The notes below the pieces were generated by a model, which saw nothing but the letters and a program-made list of their open reading frames with translations, did not search any database and was not told the DNA's origin. Below are positions 38,578-47,423 of a stretch of 64,000 nt of DNA, piece by piece. Position numbers and translations under genes: made by a program. This DNA is from JAKFWF01 sp963732635. Its GTDB lineage: Bacteria > Pseudomonadota > Alphaproteobacteria > Rhizobiales > Hyphomicrobiaceae. Location: the NCBI GenBank assembly GCA_963732635.1, contig CAVTAL010000033.1, positions 62,001-126,000 on the forward strand, in the 5' to 3' direction. Within the stretch, counting starts at the first letter, position 1. Each line of letters opens with the position of its first letter.

Positions 38578-39705
38578 GTGCCCATGAGCCACGCGGTTGA
38601 CGGCACGGGTCAGTCGCGTTCCGGGCACCTTGAGATCGAGCAGATCGGCAAACGGTTCGGCAGTGTCGACGCCATTGCCGGTGTCGACCTGTCGGTCGGC
38701 GCGGGTGAGTTCGTCACCATCCTTGGCCCAAGCGGCTCCGGCAAGACGACACTGCTCAAGGTCATAGCAGGGTTCGAAGTACCTGATCGCGGGCACATCA
38801 GAATTGACGGCGTCGATATCACCGATCTCGATCCGGCCTCGCGCAACATCGGCATGGTGTTCCAGAACTATGCCTTGTTCCCGCACATGACGGTGGCGCG
38901 CAACGTCGCCTACCCACTGACCATGCGCGGCGTCGCCAAGTCCGAGATAGACGTCCGCATACGCGAAGCGCTGGCCATGGTCGAACTCGACGCTTTGTCC
39001 GAACGCCTACCGAAGCAGCTCTCCGGTGGCCAGCAACAGCGTGTGGCATTGGCCCGTGCCATTGTCTTTCGCCCACAATTGCTGCTGCTCGACGAACCGT
39101 TCGGCGCGCTCGACCGCAAATTGCGCGAACAGATGCAGCTCGAGGTTCGCCGCCTGCAGCGCCAGCTCGGACTGACCACCATATTCATCACCCATGACCA
39201 GGAAGAAGCTCTCGTCATGTCGGACCGCATTGCGGTAATGAATGCCGGCCGGCTGGAACAGGTCGGCCTGCCGCATGAAATCTACGAGGCACCGGCAAGT
39301 GCCTTCATCGCCGACTTCATCGGTGAGTCGAATGTGTTTTCCGGTGTCGTGGAGCGTGCAACGCCCAACCTCAAAATCAAACTGGCGCAGGGCCAGACAC
39401 TCGACGTCGCCGGCATCGAGGGCGTTGCGCTGCGACTAGGCCAACGCGCCACCGTCATGATCCGTCCGGAGCGGTTCGTCGACTTGGCGATCGGGACCAC
39501 GACGCCAGCCCTGAACCGGCTGGAAGGCGAGGTCATCGAAAGCGTCTATATCGGCGTATCGGACAAGTATCGCGTGCGCACCACGAACGGCCTCGAAGTG
39601 CTCGTCCGATTGTCTGCCGGCCAAAACGCGCGCCGCTACCGCGCTGGCGAGACGATCGCTGTCGGGTTTACGGCTGCGGACACGCGCCTCATCGAGGTCC
39701 AGTGA
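38578..39705 (+). CDS. Polyamine-type ABC transporter ATPase (PotA-like)
   Basis: 375 aa. Walker A TILGPSGSGKTT, signature LSGGQQQRVALARAI and Walker B LLLLDEPFGALDRKLR are intact; ITHDQEEALVMSDRIAVM is the H-loop. A TOBE domain occupies about 280-370, as in PotA/MalK-type ATPases. GTG 38578 has AGGG close upstream; ATG 38584 two codons later is an alternative. 58 nt after the binding protein gene and 4 nt before the permease. Confidence 0.92.
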   Translation: MPMSHAVDGTGQSRSGHLEIEQIGKRFGSVDAIAGVDLSVGAGEFVTILGPSGSGKTTLLKVIAGFEVPDRGHIRIDGVDITDLDPASRNIGMVFQNYALFPHMTVARNVAYPLTMRGVAKSEIDVRIREALAMVELDALSERLPKQLSGGQQQRVALARAIVFRPQLLLLDEPFGALDRKLREQMQLEVRRLQRQLGLTTIFITHDQEEALVMSDRIAVMNAGRLEQVGLPHEIYEAPASAFIADFIGESNVFSGVVERATPNLKIKLAQGQTLDVAGIEGVALRLGQRATVMIRPERFVDLAIGTTTPALNRLEGEVIESVYIGVSDKYRVRTTNGLEVLVRLSAGQNARRYRAGETIAVGFTAADTRLIEVQ

Positions 39706-39709
39706 CAAA

Positions 39710-40588
39710 ATGGCGATCGCGGCACCACAGGCGGGCAGCCCCGGCGCGATCACCCCGCGCAAGACGCGCACGCCCTCATCGCTCGGTGCGTTCGCGCTGA
39801 CGTGGCCGGCACTGCTGCTGCTGGGCCTGCTGTTCGCCCTCCCACTCGTCCGGCTGTTCGCGCTCAGCTTCGAGGGCAACGACCTCGAATGGTATCGCAA
39901 GGCGATCACCTCGGACGGCCTTTACCTCACCATCCTGTTCCGCACCTTCCAGATCGCCGCTATCGTAACCGCTTGCTGCCTGGTGATCGGCTACCCTGTG
40001 GCCTATCTGCTGGCGACCACGACGCCGTTCTGGCGGGCCGCCGGATTCGCCTTCGTGATGTTGCCCCTGTGGACCAGCGTGCTGGTGCGCACCTATGCCT
40101 GGATGGTGCTGCTCGGGCGCAACGGCATCATCAATCGAATTCTAATCGATTCCGGACTGATGACCGAACCGCTGCGGCTGCTGAACAGCCAACTCGCGGT
40201 GCTGCTGGGCATGGTGCATGTCATGCTGCCGTTCATGATCCTGCCAATCTATAATGCGTTGACGCGAATTGATCCGGATCTACCGAAGGCAGCCGTCGGT
40301 CTCGGCGCCACGCCTTTCCGCATCTTCACGACCATCTACCTGCCGCTGACGCTGCGCGGCATCATCGCTGGCGTGACGCTGGTGTTCGTGGTCTCGCTAG
40401 GCTTCTACATTACGCCTGCCCTGCTCGGTGGCGGCAAGGTGACCATGTTCGCCATGGTGATCGAACAGCAGGTGCGGGAATTCCTTGCCTGGAACTTTGC
40501 CGGTGCGTTGTCAGTCGTCCTGCTGCTGTCGACGCTCGTCGCCTTCTGGTTCCTGAATCAGGTCGTCGGCCGGCGCATTGTCGATTGA
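39710..40588 (+). CDS. Polyamine-type ABC transporter permease (PotB-like)
   Basis: 292-aa inner-membrane permease with six helices. The first helix ALTWPALLLLGLLFALPLVRLFALSF, the segment SVLVRTYAWMVLLGRNGIIN and the EAA loop LPKAAVGLGATPFRIFTTIYLPLT are typical of PotB. Its stop overlaps the next frame near the potC-like start. Confidence 0.92.
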   Translation: MAIAAPQAGSPGAITPRKTRTPSSLGAFALTWPALLLLGLLFALPLVRLFALSFEGNDLEWYRKAITSDGLYLTILFRTFQIAAIVTACCLVIGYPVAYLLATTTPFWRAAGFAFVMLPLWTSVLVRTYAWMVLLGRNGIINRILIDSGLMTEPLRLLNSQLAVLLGMVHVMLPFMILPIYNALTRIDPDLPKAAVGLGATPFRIFTTIYLPLTLRGIIAGVTLVFVVSLGFYITPALLGGGKVTMFAMVIEQQVREFLAWNFAGALSVVLLLSTLVAFWFLNQVVGRRIVD

Positions 40589-40617
40589 GGAACGCGAGAC
40601 ATGCCAGCGAGGTCAGC

Positions 40618-41433
40618 ATGATGGAGGGGCGGCGGCGAAAGAGCATCGGTTCAGGCCGCGTTCTGTTACGCATCTTCTGCGGCCTCGTATTCTCGTTTCT
40701 CATGCTCCCGCTGCTGGTGCTGTTCCCTATTTCGTTCAGCTCCGGCACCTATCTGCGGTTTCCACCGCCCGGCTTCTCGCTCAAGTGGTATGCGCGCTAT
40801 TTCGACGATCCAGCGTGGATCGACGCGACATGGCGTAGCCTTGAGATCGGCATTGCCTGCACGTTCCTGTCGCTGGCCCTCGGCATTCCCTTGGCGTTCG
40901 GCCTGGTGCGCGGCCACTTTCGCGGCCGCAAACTGATCGAAAACGGAATCTCCGCGCCGATGATCGTGCCCCATATCGTGCTGTCGATTGCGATCTATGG
41001 GCTCTACTCGAAACTCGGCCTGATCGGCGAATGGTATGGTATTGCCATCGCACATACGATCCTGGCGCTGCCGTTCGTCGTCATCGTGCTAGTGGCTGGC
41101 CTGCGCGACTTCGACATCAATCTCGAAACGGCGGCACGTGGTCTTGGCGCCAGCCGCTTCGCCGCGGTGCGCTCTGTTACGCTGCCGATCCTGACGCCAA
41201 GCGTCGCCTCGGCCGCGTTCCTCGCGTTCATCACGTCGTTCGACGAACTGATTGTCGCCATGTTCCTCGCCGGAGCCAACATGACGCTGCCGAAAAAAAT
41301 GTTCGACACGATCCTGACCGAGATCGAACCGACGGTTGCCGCCGTGTCGGCGCTGCAGATCGTATTGATCTCGGGCCTGCTGCTGTTGTCGGCCGGGCTG
41401 CGCCGGAACGGAACAACACCAATTGTGCGATAG
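40618..41433 (+). CDS. Polyamine-type ABC transporter permease (PotC-like)
   Basis: About 271-aa inner-membrane permease. Features are the first helix FSFLMLPLLVLFPISFSSG, FPPPGFSLKWYARYFDDPAWIDATWRSLEIG (PotC hallmark) and the coupling loop INLETAARGLGASRFAAVRSVTLPIL. The ATG at 40618 (MMEGRRRK) is preferred; a TTG at 40585 overlapping the upstream stop is also in frame. Confidence 0.91.
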   Translation: MMEGRRRKSIGSGRVLLRIFCGLVFSFLMLPLLVLFPISFSSGTYLRFPPPGFSLKWYARYFDDPAWIDATWRSLEIGIACTFLSLALGIPLAFGLVRGHFRGRKLIENGISAPMIVPHIVLSIAIYGLYSKLGLIGEWYGIAIAHTILALPFVVIVLVAGLRDFDINLETAARGLGASRFAAVRSVTLPILTPSVASAAFLAFITSFDELIVAMFLAGANMTLPKKMFDTILTEIEPTVAAVSALQIVLISGLLLLSAGLRRNGTTPIVR

Positions 41434-41468
41434 CCCTGCCCCCTTGCATCCCTCACGGAGCGAACACG

Positions 41469-42803
41469 ATGAACCGAAGTGAAATCCACCACCCTGACTT
41501 CAAGGCGATGCCCTATTGGTGGGAGGCCTACAAGCCGGTTACCGGCGATCTCGTCGACGTTCCGAAGAAGACCCGCGTGGCGATCGTCGGCGCCGGCTAC
41601 GCCGGCCTGTCCTGCGCAATCGAACTGGCCGACGCCGGCATCGATACAGTGGTTTTCGAGGCGGCCGAACTTGGCTTCGGTGCCAGTACCCGCAGTGGCG
41701 GCGCGGTCAGTGGCGGAGTCAATATCGGCAAGAGCTTCACCGGCAAGTCCTCGATCACCGATCCGGAAGTCGCCAAGGTGCTGCTCGCCTCCGCATCAGA
41801 TGCGTTCAGCCTAATCGAAACGCTGATCGCACGCGAAAAGATCGACTGCTATTGGGAGAAGAGAGGCCGCTTTGTCGGCGCCTGGACGCCCACCGACTAC
41901 AAGGTCCAGGAGAAGCGTGTGCAGGGCCTCAACGATGCCGCCAACTCCGGTTGCCACATGGTGCCGCGCGAACGCCAGCGCGAGGAGATGGCGTCCGACT
42001 ACTACTACGGCGGCATGGTGGTGGAGCGTTCTGGCAAGTTGCATCCGGCGCTCTACTACAAGGGCCTGCTCGACGCCGCACGTCGCCGCTCAGGCATCAC
42101 CATCTGCGCCAAGGCGGCAGTGGCGACGATCAAGCGCAATGGCACCGGCTGGACTATCCGCACAGCACGCGGTGAGATCGAGGCCAGCGACATCGTAATT
42201 GCCACCAACGGCTACACTGGCGACGCCACGCCCGATTTGAAAAAGCGTCTGATTCCGATCGCCAGCCACATCATCGCGACCGAAGAACTGCCAACGGAAC
42301 TTGCTACCTCGCTTATTCCCAAGGGGCGCACCCTCGCAGATACCAAACGAGTCCTCTGCTACTACCGGATGTCGCCGGACGGCAAACGCATGATCTTCGG
42401 CGGTCGCGCTCGCTTCACGCCAGTCACACCGGAGGTCAGCGCACCGATCCTGCACCGCTTCATGACCGAACGCTTCCCGCAACTCAAAGGCACCAGGATC
42501 ACCCACGCCTGGACCGGCAATGTCGCCTTCACGTGGGATGCGCTACCGCACACCGGAACGCTTGACGGCATGCACTATGCGCTCGGCTGCAACGGCAGCG
42601 GCGTTGGCATGATGACCTATCTCGGCCACCAGACCGCCCGTCGCATTATCGGCGGGTCCAATTCCACCTGCGGCTTCGAGCTTGCCGAGTTTCCAGATTT
42701 CCCGCTCTACACCGGCAATCCGAACTGGGCGCTCCCCGGTGTCGGTGCTTACTACCGCTTCCGCGACAAACTCAGCCGCGCCCGAGCAGCACTAACAGCC
42801 TGA
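41469..42803 (+). CDS. FAD-dependent oxidoreductase, gamma-glutamylputrescine oxidase (PuuB/OrdL) like
   Basis: 444-aa DAO-family flavoenzyme. MPYWWEAYKP near the start and RVAIVGAGYAGLSCAIELADAG (FAD) are followed by GFGASTRSGGAVSGGVNIGK, the segment typical of PuuB/OrdL. The C-terminal FAD contact is LPHTGTLDGMHYALGCNGSGVGMMTYLG. Such enzymes oxidise a secondary or primary amine to an aldehyde with H2O2 release. As last gene of the polyamine-type importer cluster (35 nt after the permease; GGAG ribosome site), it probably acts on the imported amine or a derivative. No gamma-glutamylputrescine synthetase is seen here. Confidence 0.87.
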   Translation: MNRSEIHHPDFKAMPYWWEAYKPVTGDLVDVPKKTRVAIVGAGYAGLSCAIELADAGIDTVVFEAAELGFGASTRSGGAVSGGVNIGKSFTGKSSITDPEVAKVLLASASDAFSLIETLIAREKIDCYWEKRGRFVGAWTPTDYKVQEKRVQGLNDAANSGCHMVPRERQREEMASDYYYGGMVVERSGKLHPALYYKGLLDAARRRSGITICAKAAVATIKRNGTGWTIRTARGEIEASDIVIATNGYTGDATPDLKKRLIPIASHIIATEELPTELATSLIPKGRTLADTKRVLCYYRMSPDGKRMIFGGRARFTPVTPEVSAPILHRFMTERFPQLKGTRITHAWTGNVAFTWDALPHTGTLDGMHYALGCNGSGVGMMTYLGHQTARRIIGGSNSTCGFELAEFPDFPLYTGNPNWALPGVGAYYRFRDKLSRARAALTA

Positions 42804-42846
42804 TGAAGGGTAACCGGGTAGCCTGTGACATGTGCTAAGGCGCACA

Positions 42847-43162
42847 ATGAGGATTTGGCATCAAGTCGCAACAATGGACTTGTGGTTTCGGCTGCTGTTC
42901 ATAGCGATTTTTGGCCTCGTGTTCGCTGGTCTTGGCATCGTCTTGCACGCCGTCGCTCCCGAGGAGCGATCGACCGGTACTGGCATCACCGCCGCTCTGC
43001 GAGTGGCGCACGGCCTCCTCCGATTGCGCGGCAGGCCATAATCACGGCTCGGAGCCGTCCGCCATCGATCTGCTGGTGCGAGAGCTGGCAAGCCTGATGA
43101 TCGAACATGGCTATGTAGATCCGGTTGAACGCGGGTTGCATTGCGCGGCCAGCTACGGGTAG
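42847..43162 (+). pseudogene. Possible small membrane protein, frame probably interrupted
   Basis: From ATG 42847 a frame of 64 codons begins MRIWHQVATMDLWFRLLFIA and has one clear membrane helix (LLFIAIFGLVFAGLGIVLHAV), then ends at 43041. The next frame, overlapping its end, continues with protein-like sequence (SEPSAIDLLVRELASLMIEH, ending ERGLHCAASYG) to 43162. A single base change between about 42965 and 43030 would join them into one protein of about 105 aa. I recognise no family. Confidence 0.35.
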
Positions 43163-43198
43163 CCTCGGCGACTTCGGAATTCAGGCCCACGGATCGTG

Positions 43199-44353
43199 AT
43201 GTCAGCGCACAGCTTCAAGCCCCAATCGCTGTCCCTGACGCAAGCACGCCGAATCTGGCTCAACGCACAGCGGCTCGATGTCGCCGATCCATTCGGCCAG
43301 GGTCCGGACGCCACAAGGCAGGCGATCGAGCACCTGGGCTATGTGCAGATCGACACCATCAACGTCATCGAGCGCTGCCATCACCATATCCTGTACTCAC
43401 GCATTCCGACCTACCAGCGCGATCACCTGCGCCAGGTGCAAAGCGTCGACAAATCGGCTTTCGAATACTGGACCCACGCCCTGTCGTATGTGCCGACGCG
43501 CGATCTGCGGTACTTCCTGCGCGACATGCAGGCCCAGAGGCTGAAACCGGACCGCTGGTTCGGCACGGTCAACAAGCAAGATCTGCGCAAGGTGCTGTCG
43601 CTGATCCGGAACGGCGGGCCACTGACCATCCGTGACATCGACGACGACGTGCTGGTGGAAAAGGATCATCCGTGGGCGAGCCGTAAGCCATCGAAGCGGG
43701 CACTGCAGTTCGCATTCTATACCGGCGACGTGACTGTCAACGAGCGCGCCGGAATGCTGAAAAGCTACGAGTTGATGGGGCGCCATTTCGGTTGGCAAGT
43801 GCGGCCCAAGCCTGCCTCCGAGCGGCAGACGCTGGAATACCTCCTAGACCGGGCCTTGCGGACGCAAGGTGTGATCAGCGTCGAGTCCGTCTGTTATCTC
43901 GATGCCAAACGGAAGCAGTCGATCCGTGGCTTGATCGAGGCCCGCGTGCGCCGCCGCGAACTGCTGCCGGTCAGTCTCGAAGGAGTGGAAACGGCCGGGT
44001 TTTGGATGGCTCCCGAGACCCTCGACATGGTCCATCGGCCATCCGCCCCGCTCGTCCACATCCTGTCGCCGTTCGATCCGCTGATCATCCAGCGCCGGCG
44101 TCTTCGGCAGATCTTCGGCTATGAGCACCGCTTCGAAGCATATGTGCCGAAGGAGAAGCGAACGCTCGGCTACTTCGCATTGCCGGTATTGATTGGCGAT
44201 GAAATCGTCGCCGCCATCGATCTGAAAACCGATCGTGCACAGCGCAAGCTGCTGGTGCAAAAATGGACCTGGACCGATCGCGGTTCACCGCGCGCGCACA
44301 AGCGGCTGATTGAGCAGGAATTGCACCGGTTCGAACGGTTTCAGCTAGCTTGA
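43199..44353 (+). CDS. YcaQ-type winged-helix DNA glycosylase (crosslink repair, AlkX/YcaQ family)
   Basis: 384-aa member of the HTH_42 family. Tandem winged-helix domains make up the protein; E. coli YcaQ unhooks DNA interstrand crosslinks, and AlkZ is its toxin-resistance relative. The catalytic QxD motif is present as VQIDTINVIERCHHHIL (Gln50, Asp52), with the HHxxLYSR-type segment that follows in the family. The C-terminal LSPFDPLIIQRRRLRQIFGYEHRFEAYVP and GYFALPVLIGDEIVAAIDLK are also diagnostic. ATG 43199 directly follows a GTG at 43196; either may be used. The gene stands alone; no secondary-metabolite cluster is nearby, so general repair is more likely than self-resistance. Confidence 0.9.
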   Translation: MSAHSFKPQSLSLTQARRIWLNAQRLDVADPFGQGPDATRQAIEHLGYVQIDTINVIERCHHHILYSRIPTYQRDHLRQVQSVDKSAFEYWTHALSYVPTRDLRYFLRDMQAQRLKPDRWFGTVNKQDLRKVLSLIRNGGPLTIRDIDDDVLVEKDHPWASRKPSKRALQFAFYTGDVTVNERAGMLKSYELMGRHFGWQVRPKPASERQTLEYLLDRALRTQGVISVESVCYLDAKRKQSIRGLIEARVRRRELLPVSLEGVETAGFWMAPETLDMVHRPSAPLVHILSPFDPLIIQRRRLRQIFGYEHRFEAYVPKEKRTLGYFALPVLIGDEIVAAIDLKTDRAQRKLLVQKWTWTDRGSPRAHKRLIEQELHRFERFQLA

Positions 44354-44396
44354 AGCATTTCCCAAGCTAACTGATTGTTTTTCAGATTGCCCGGCG

Positions 44397-45747
44397 TTAG
44401 CCGACCTTCTTGCCGAAGGTCGCTTCCATTTCGCGACGCACCTTCACCGCGACGCTGTTCGGATCGTATTCGACGTCGGTCCACTTCAGGCGCTGGCCTT
44501 CGGCGATATCACCCTTGAGCTTGACGTTGTGGGCGAGACCGAGCGGCAGATATCCTTCCTTCAATGAGGTATCGGCTGGAGTCTGCTTGCCCCAGACACA
44601 GAATCCGCCTTCGCCGTCGAGCATCTCACCAGCTTTCAGCTTGCGCTTGGATGTGGCGATGACGTCCGAATTGAACATGATCGGCGCGCCGGTCGCCTCC
44701 TTGCGCAAGGCGGCGGAGGCGACGGAAATGCCGAGTTCAAGTCCGATCATGTGGATCGGGCGATAGAGCGCTGCATACTTGCCGGACTTGTCGGGCAGCA
44801 TGGAGTATTCGCGGAAGCATTCCTCGGAATAGGCGCTGTCGCTCTCGAACACGACGTAAGTGCCCATCACGAGGTTGTTCGGCACGTCGCTGCCGTCGCG
44901 GTTGAGCGACGAGGTGACCTCGGTGACGCCGGCCTTTTCCAACACGCCGCCATCGGCCTTCGGCTTGCAGATCTCGGCGTGCTCGAACCGGCTCGCCGGT
45001 GGGAACGACAGCCCCTCGGCCTGCGACTGGAGCCCGGTGGCGTTGCACACCGCCGTCATCTCGATGCCCGACTTGGTGCCATCGACGAACGAATTGAACA
45101 TCTTCGGGTTGATCGAATTGCGATCCTTGATCTTCATGTACTTGTCGAGGATGTCCCACACCGTGTCCGGCGTCGACTGGTGATAGGTCGGGTGATAGCG
45201 CGTGCCCTTGCCGGCCGCGACCACCTTGAAGCCGGCGGCGCGAGCCCAGTCGACATGGTCGGCGATCAGCGCCGGCTGGTCGCCCCAGGCAAGCGAATAG
45301 ACGACGCCGGCCTGCTTGGCCTTGCGAGCGAGCAGGGGACCGGCCACCGCGTCGGCCTCGACGTTGACCATGATGATGTGCTTGCCGTTCTCGATCGACT
45401 TCAGGGCAAACCGGATGCCGGCGCCGGGATCGCCGGTCGCTTCGATGATGACCTCGATGCCGGGATGGGTGATCAGGCTGTCGGCGTTGTCGGTGATGAT
45501 CGTGCTGCCGGCCTTGATGGCGTCGTCGATCGACTTGGCTGAGAATTGCTCCTTCGGCCAGCGGGCGAGCGTCAACTGCGACTTGGGCGCGCGCCGTATT
45601 GAGGTCGGCGACGCCGACAATATGCATGCCGTCCGTCGAGCGCGCCTGTGACAGGAACATGGTGCCGAACTTGCCGGCGCCGATGATGCCGACGGTCACG
45701 GGCTTGCCGGCGGCCTTGCGCTCGAGCAGCATGCGATGAAGATTCAT
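44397..45747 (-). pseudogene. NAD(P)-binding oxidoreductase with C-terminal SAF domain, frame interrupted once
   Basis: About 449 aa when joined. The N-terminal Rossmann fold begins VTVGIIGAGKFGTMFLSQA (about 18-36); the middle resembles homoserine-dehydrogenase-like enzymes (ITHPGIEVIIEATGDPGAG, ENGKHIIMVNVEADAV). The end, LPLGLAHNVKLKGDIAEGQRLKWTDVEYD, is a SAF domain like that of FlgA or sialic-acid synthase. The frame breaks at 45585-45587 (GGG on the plus strand, CCC in the gene); removing one base joins DLNTARAKSQLTLARWPKEQ and gives exactly 450 codons with the stop. Substrate unknown. It is transcribed divergently from the multicopper oxidase. Confidence 0.82.
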
Positions 45748-45968
45748 GGCGTTTCCTTTGTTGACGTTCAACGGCTCGCTTGCTCCCGACGCTTGTCGAT
45801 CGGGTTGCAGCAGGCCTTTCCCACCCATTCTTTAGGACGCGTGCGGTGACCGGGCAATTCGGAATATTTGCATTGATGATGCGCGGCCGGCGGCGATGTC
45901 GCATCCACAAATTCTCGACCACTTTCCATGTTACGGATCAGGGCATCAATGAACGACGGGGAAACCTC

Positions 45969-47405
45969 ATGACCGATCGCCGGACATTCCTTAAATCCGC
46001 AGCCGGGTTCGGTGGCGCGCTACTCGCTGGCCCGCAATGGGCACTCGGCCAAGCCGCCGCCCCCATCCTGACGGTCGCCTCGCGAACCATCGAGGTGAAC
46101 AAGAAGGCGGCGAAAGTGTTCAGTGTGGCCGGCACCAACGGTCAAAGCGGCATCTTGGCGAAGGAAGGCGATCGCCTGTCCGGTGGATTGCTCAATGCAT
46201 CGGGCGAACCGCTGCAGATGCACTGGCACGGCCAGATCAGGGCGCCGTTCGACCAGGATCGCGCGCGGCCGGGTGGCGGTATGCTCGACATGGGCAAGAC
46301 CGACACCCACGACTTCGAACTGACGCCTGGCACCCACTGGATGCACTCGCATACCTTGAGCGAGCAGCAACTGCTGGCCGCGCCCATGGTCACCCGCGAG
46401 AAAAATGCCGGCGACGTGCAAGACGTGGTCATCATGCTGCATGATTTCGCCTTTCGCTCGCCGCAGGAAATCATGGCCGAACTGGGTGGCAGTGACATGC
46501 ATGGCGCGCACGGCGGCGCAGCGCCAACCACCAAGGCCGGCAAAGGCTCGGGTTCTGGTTCTGGCTCGGGTTCGGGTTCTGGTTCTGGTTCAGGTGCGAT
46601 GACGCACGCCAACGACGTGCGTTACGACGCCTATCTGGCCAACGATCGCACGCTCGCCGACCCAGAGGTCGTCAAGGTTGAGAAGAGTGGCCGCGTCCGC
46701 CTGCGCATCATCAACGGCGGCACCGCGACCGCGTTCTTCATTTCAACGCCCGGACTGAAATCCCGCTGCATCGCGGTCGATGGCTCGCCGTGCCAGCCGT
46801 TGGAGCAGTCGTCATATCCGATGGCCCAGGGCCAGCGCATCGACCTGCTGGTCGAGATTCCGAGCCAAGGCGGTGCATTTCCGATTGTGGCGCAGGTCGA
46901 AGCGGCGCGGTTCACGACTGGAATCGTGTTGGCGACCACCGGAGCGACAGTCAAGAAGCGTGCGACTTCTGCCGCCAAGGCGGCGGGCATGACCGATCTC
47001 AAGTTCGAGACCTTGCTGCGCGCGACCTCGCCTTTGGGAGAAAAAAAGCCGGACAAGACGTTCATGGTCATGCTCGGCGAGCAGCCCGGCTACCGCTGGA
47101 CCATCAACGGTCGCATCCACGGCGAGCATCAGCCGTTCGAGGTGCGGCAGGGCGAGCGCGTCGAAATGACCTTCATGAACCCGACCATGATGATGCATCC
47201 CATGCACATGCACGGGCATCACTTCCAGGTCGTTGCGATCGGCGGCACAAGATTCGCCGGCGCGGTGCGCGATACGGTGATCGTGCCGGCCCACAGCCCG
47301 GTGACGGTGGCGTTCGATGCCACCAACAAGGGCTCATGGTTCCTGCATTGCCATCATCTCTATCACATGGCGACCGGCATGATGACCGAGATCAAGGTCA
47401 GCTAA
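45969..47405 (+). CDS. Exported multicopper oxidase with a Gly-Ser repeat linker
   Basis: 478 aa. A twin-arginine signal (MTDRRTFLKSAAGFGGALLA, cut near ALGQA) directs export after folding. All four copper-binding segments are present: MHWHG and HWMHSHT in the N-terminal cupredoxin, HPMHMHGHHF and HCHHLYHMATGM in the C-terminal one, giving a type 1 plus trinuclear centre. The C-terminal motif with Met (HxxxM spacing) indicates a type 1 site with Met ligand. Residues about 194-211 are an almost pure (GS)n tract between the domains, encoded by a GGTTCT/GGCTCG-type hexamer repeat at 46548-46596, next to a His-rich stretch. The role may be copper tolerance or metal/phenol oxidation; no copper gene neighbours exist to decide. 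Confidence 0.9.
   Translation: MTDRRTFLKSAAGFGGALLAGPQWALGQAAAPILTVASRTIEVNKKAAKVFSVAGTNGQSGILAKEGDRLSGGLLNASGEPLQMHWHGQIRAPFDQDRARPGGGMLDMGKTDTHDFELTPGTHWMHSHTLSEQQLLAAPMVTREKNAGDVQDVVIMLHDFAFRSPQEIMAELGGSDMHGAHGGAAPTTKAGKGSGSGSGSGSGSGSGSGAMTHANDVRYDAYLANDRTLADPEVVKVEKSGRVRLRIINGGTATAFFISTPGLKSRCIAVDGSPCQPLEQSSYPMAQGQRIDLLVEIPSQGGAFPIVAQVEAARFTTGIVLATTGATVKKRATSAAKAAGMTDLKFETLLRATSPLGEKKPDKTFMVMLGEQPGYRWTINGRIHGEHQPFEVRQGERVEMTFMNPTMMMHPMHMHGHHFQVVAIGGTRFAGAVRDTVIVPAHSPVTVAFDATNKGSWFLHCHHLYHMATGMMTEIKVS
46548..46596 (+). repeat. Ser-Gly hexanucleotide repeat inside the multicopper oxidase gene
   Basis: About eight tandem units of GG(T/C)TC(T/G/A) encode Gly-Ser pairs without interruption. 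The units are imperfect at third positions, which argues for selection on the protein linker and reduces slippage. Any change by whole units keeps the frame. Confidence 0.85.
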
Positions 47406-47423
47406 CTAGCGCCGAACTGCCCG

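Noticed and set aside
43199..44353. AlkZ-type self-resistance glycosylase of an antibiotic cluster
   Set aside because: The catalytic QID motif fits the YcaQ (QxD) group and no biosynthetic genes are nearby.
46548..46596. Phase-variable repeat in the multicopper oxidase
   Set aside because: Units are 6 nt, so length change keeps the frame, and third positions vary, lowering slippage. On/off switching is not expected.
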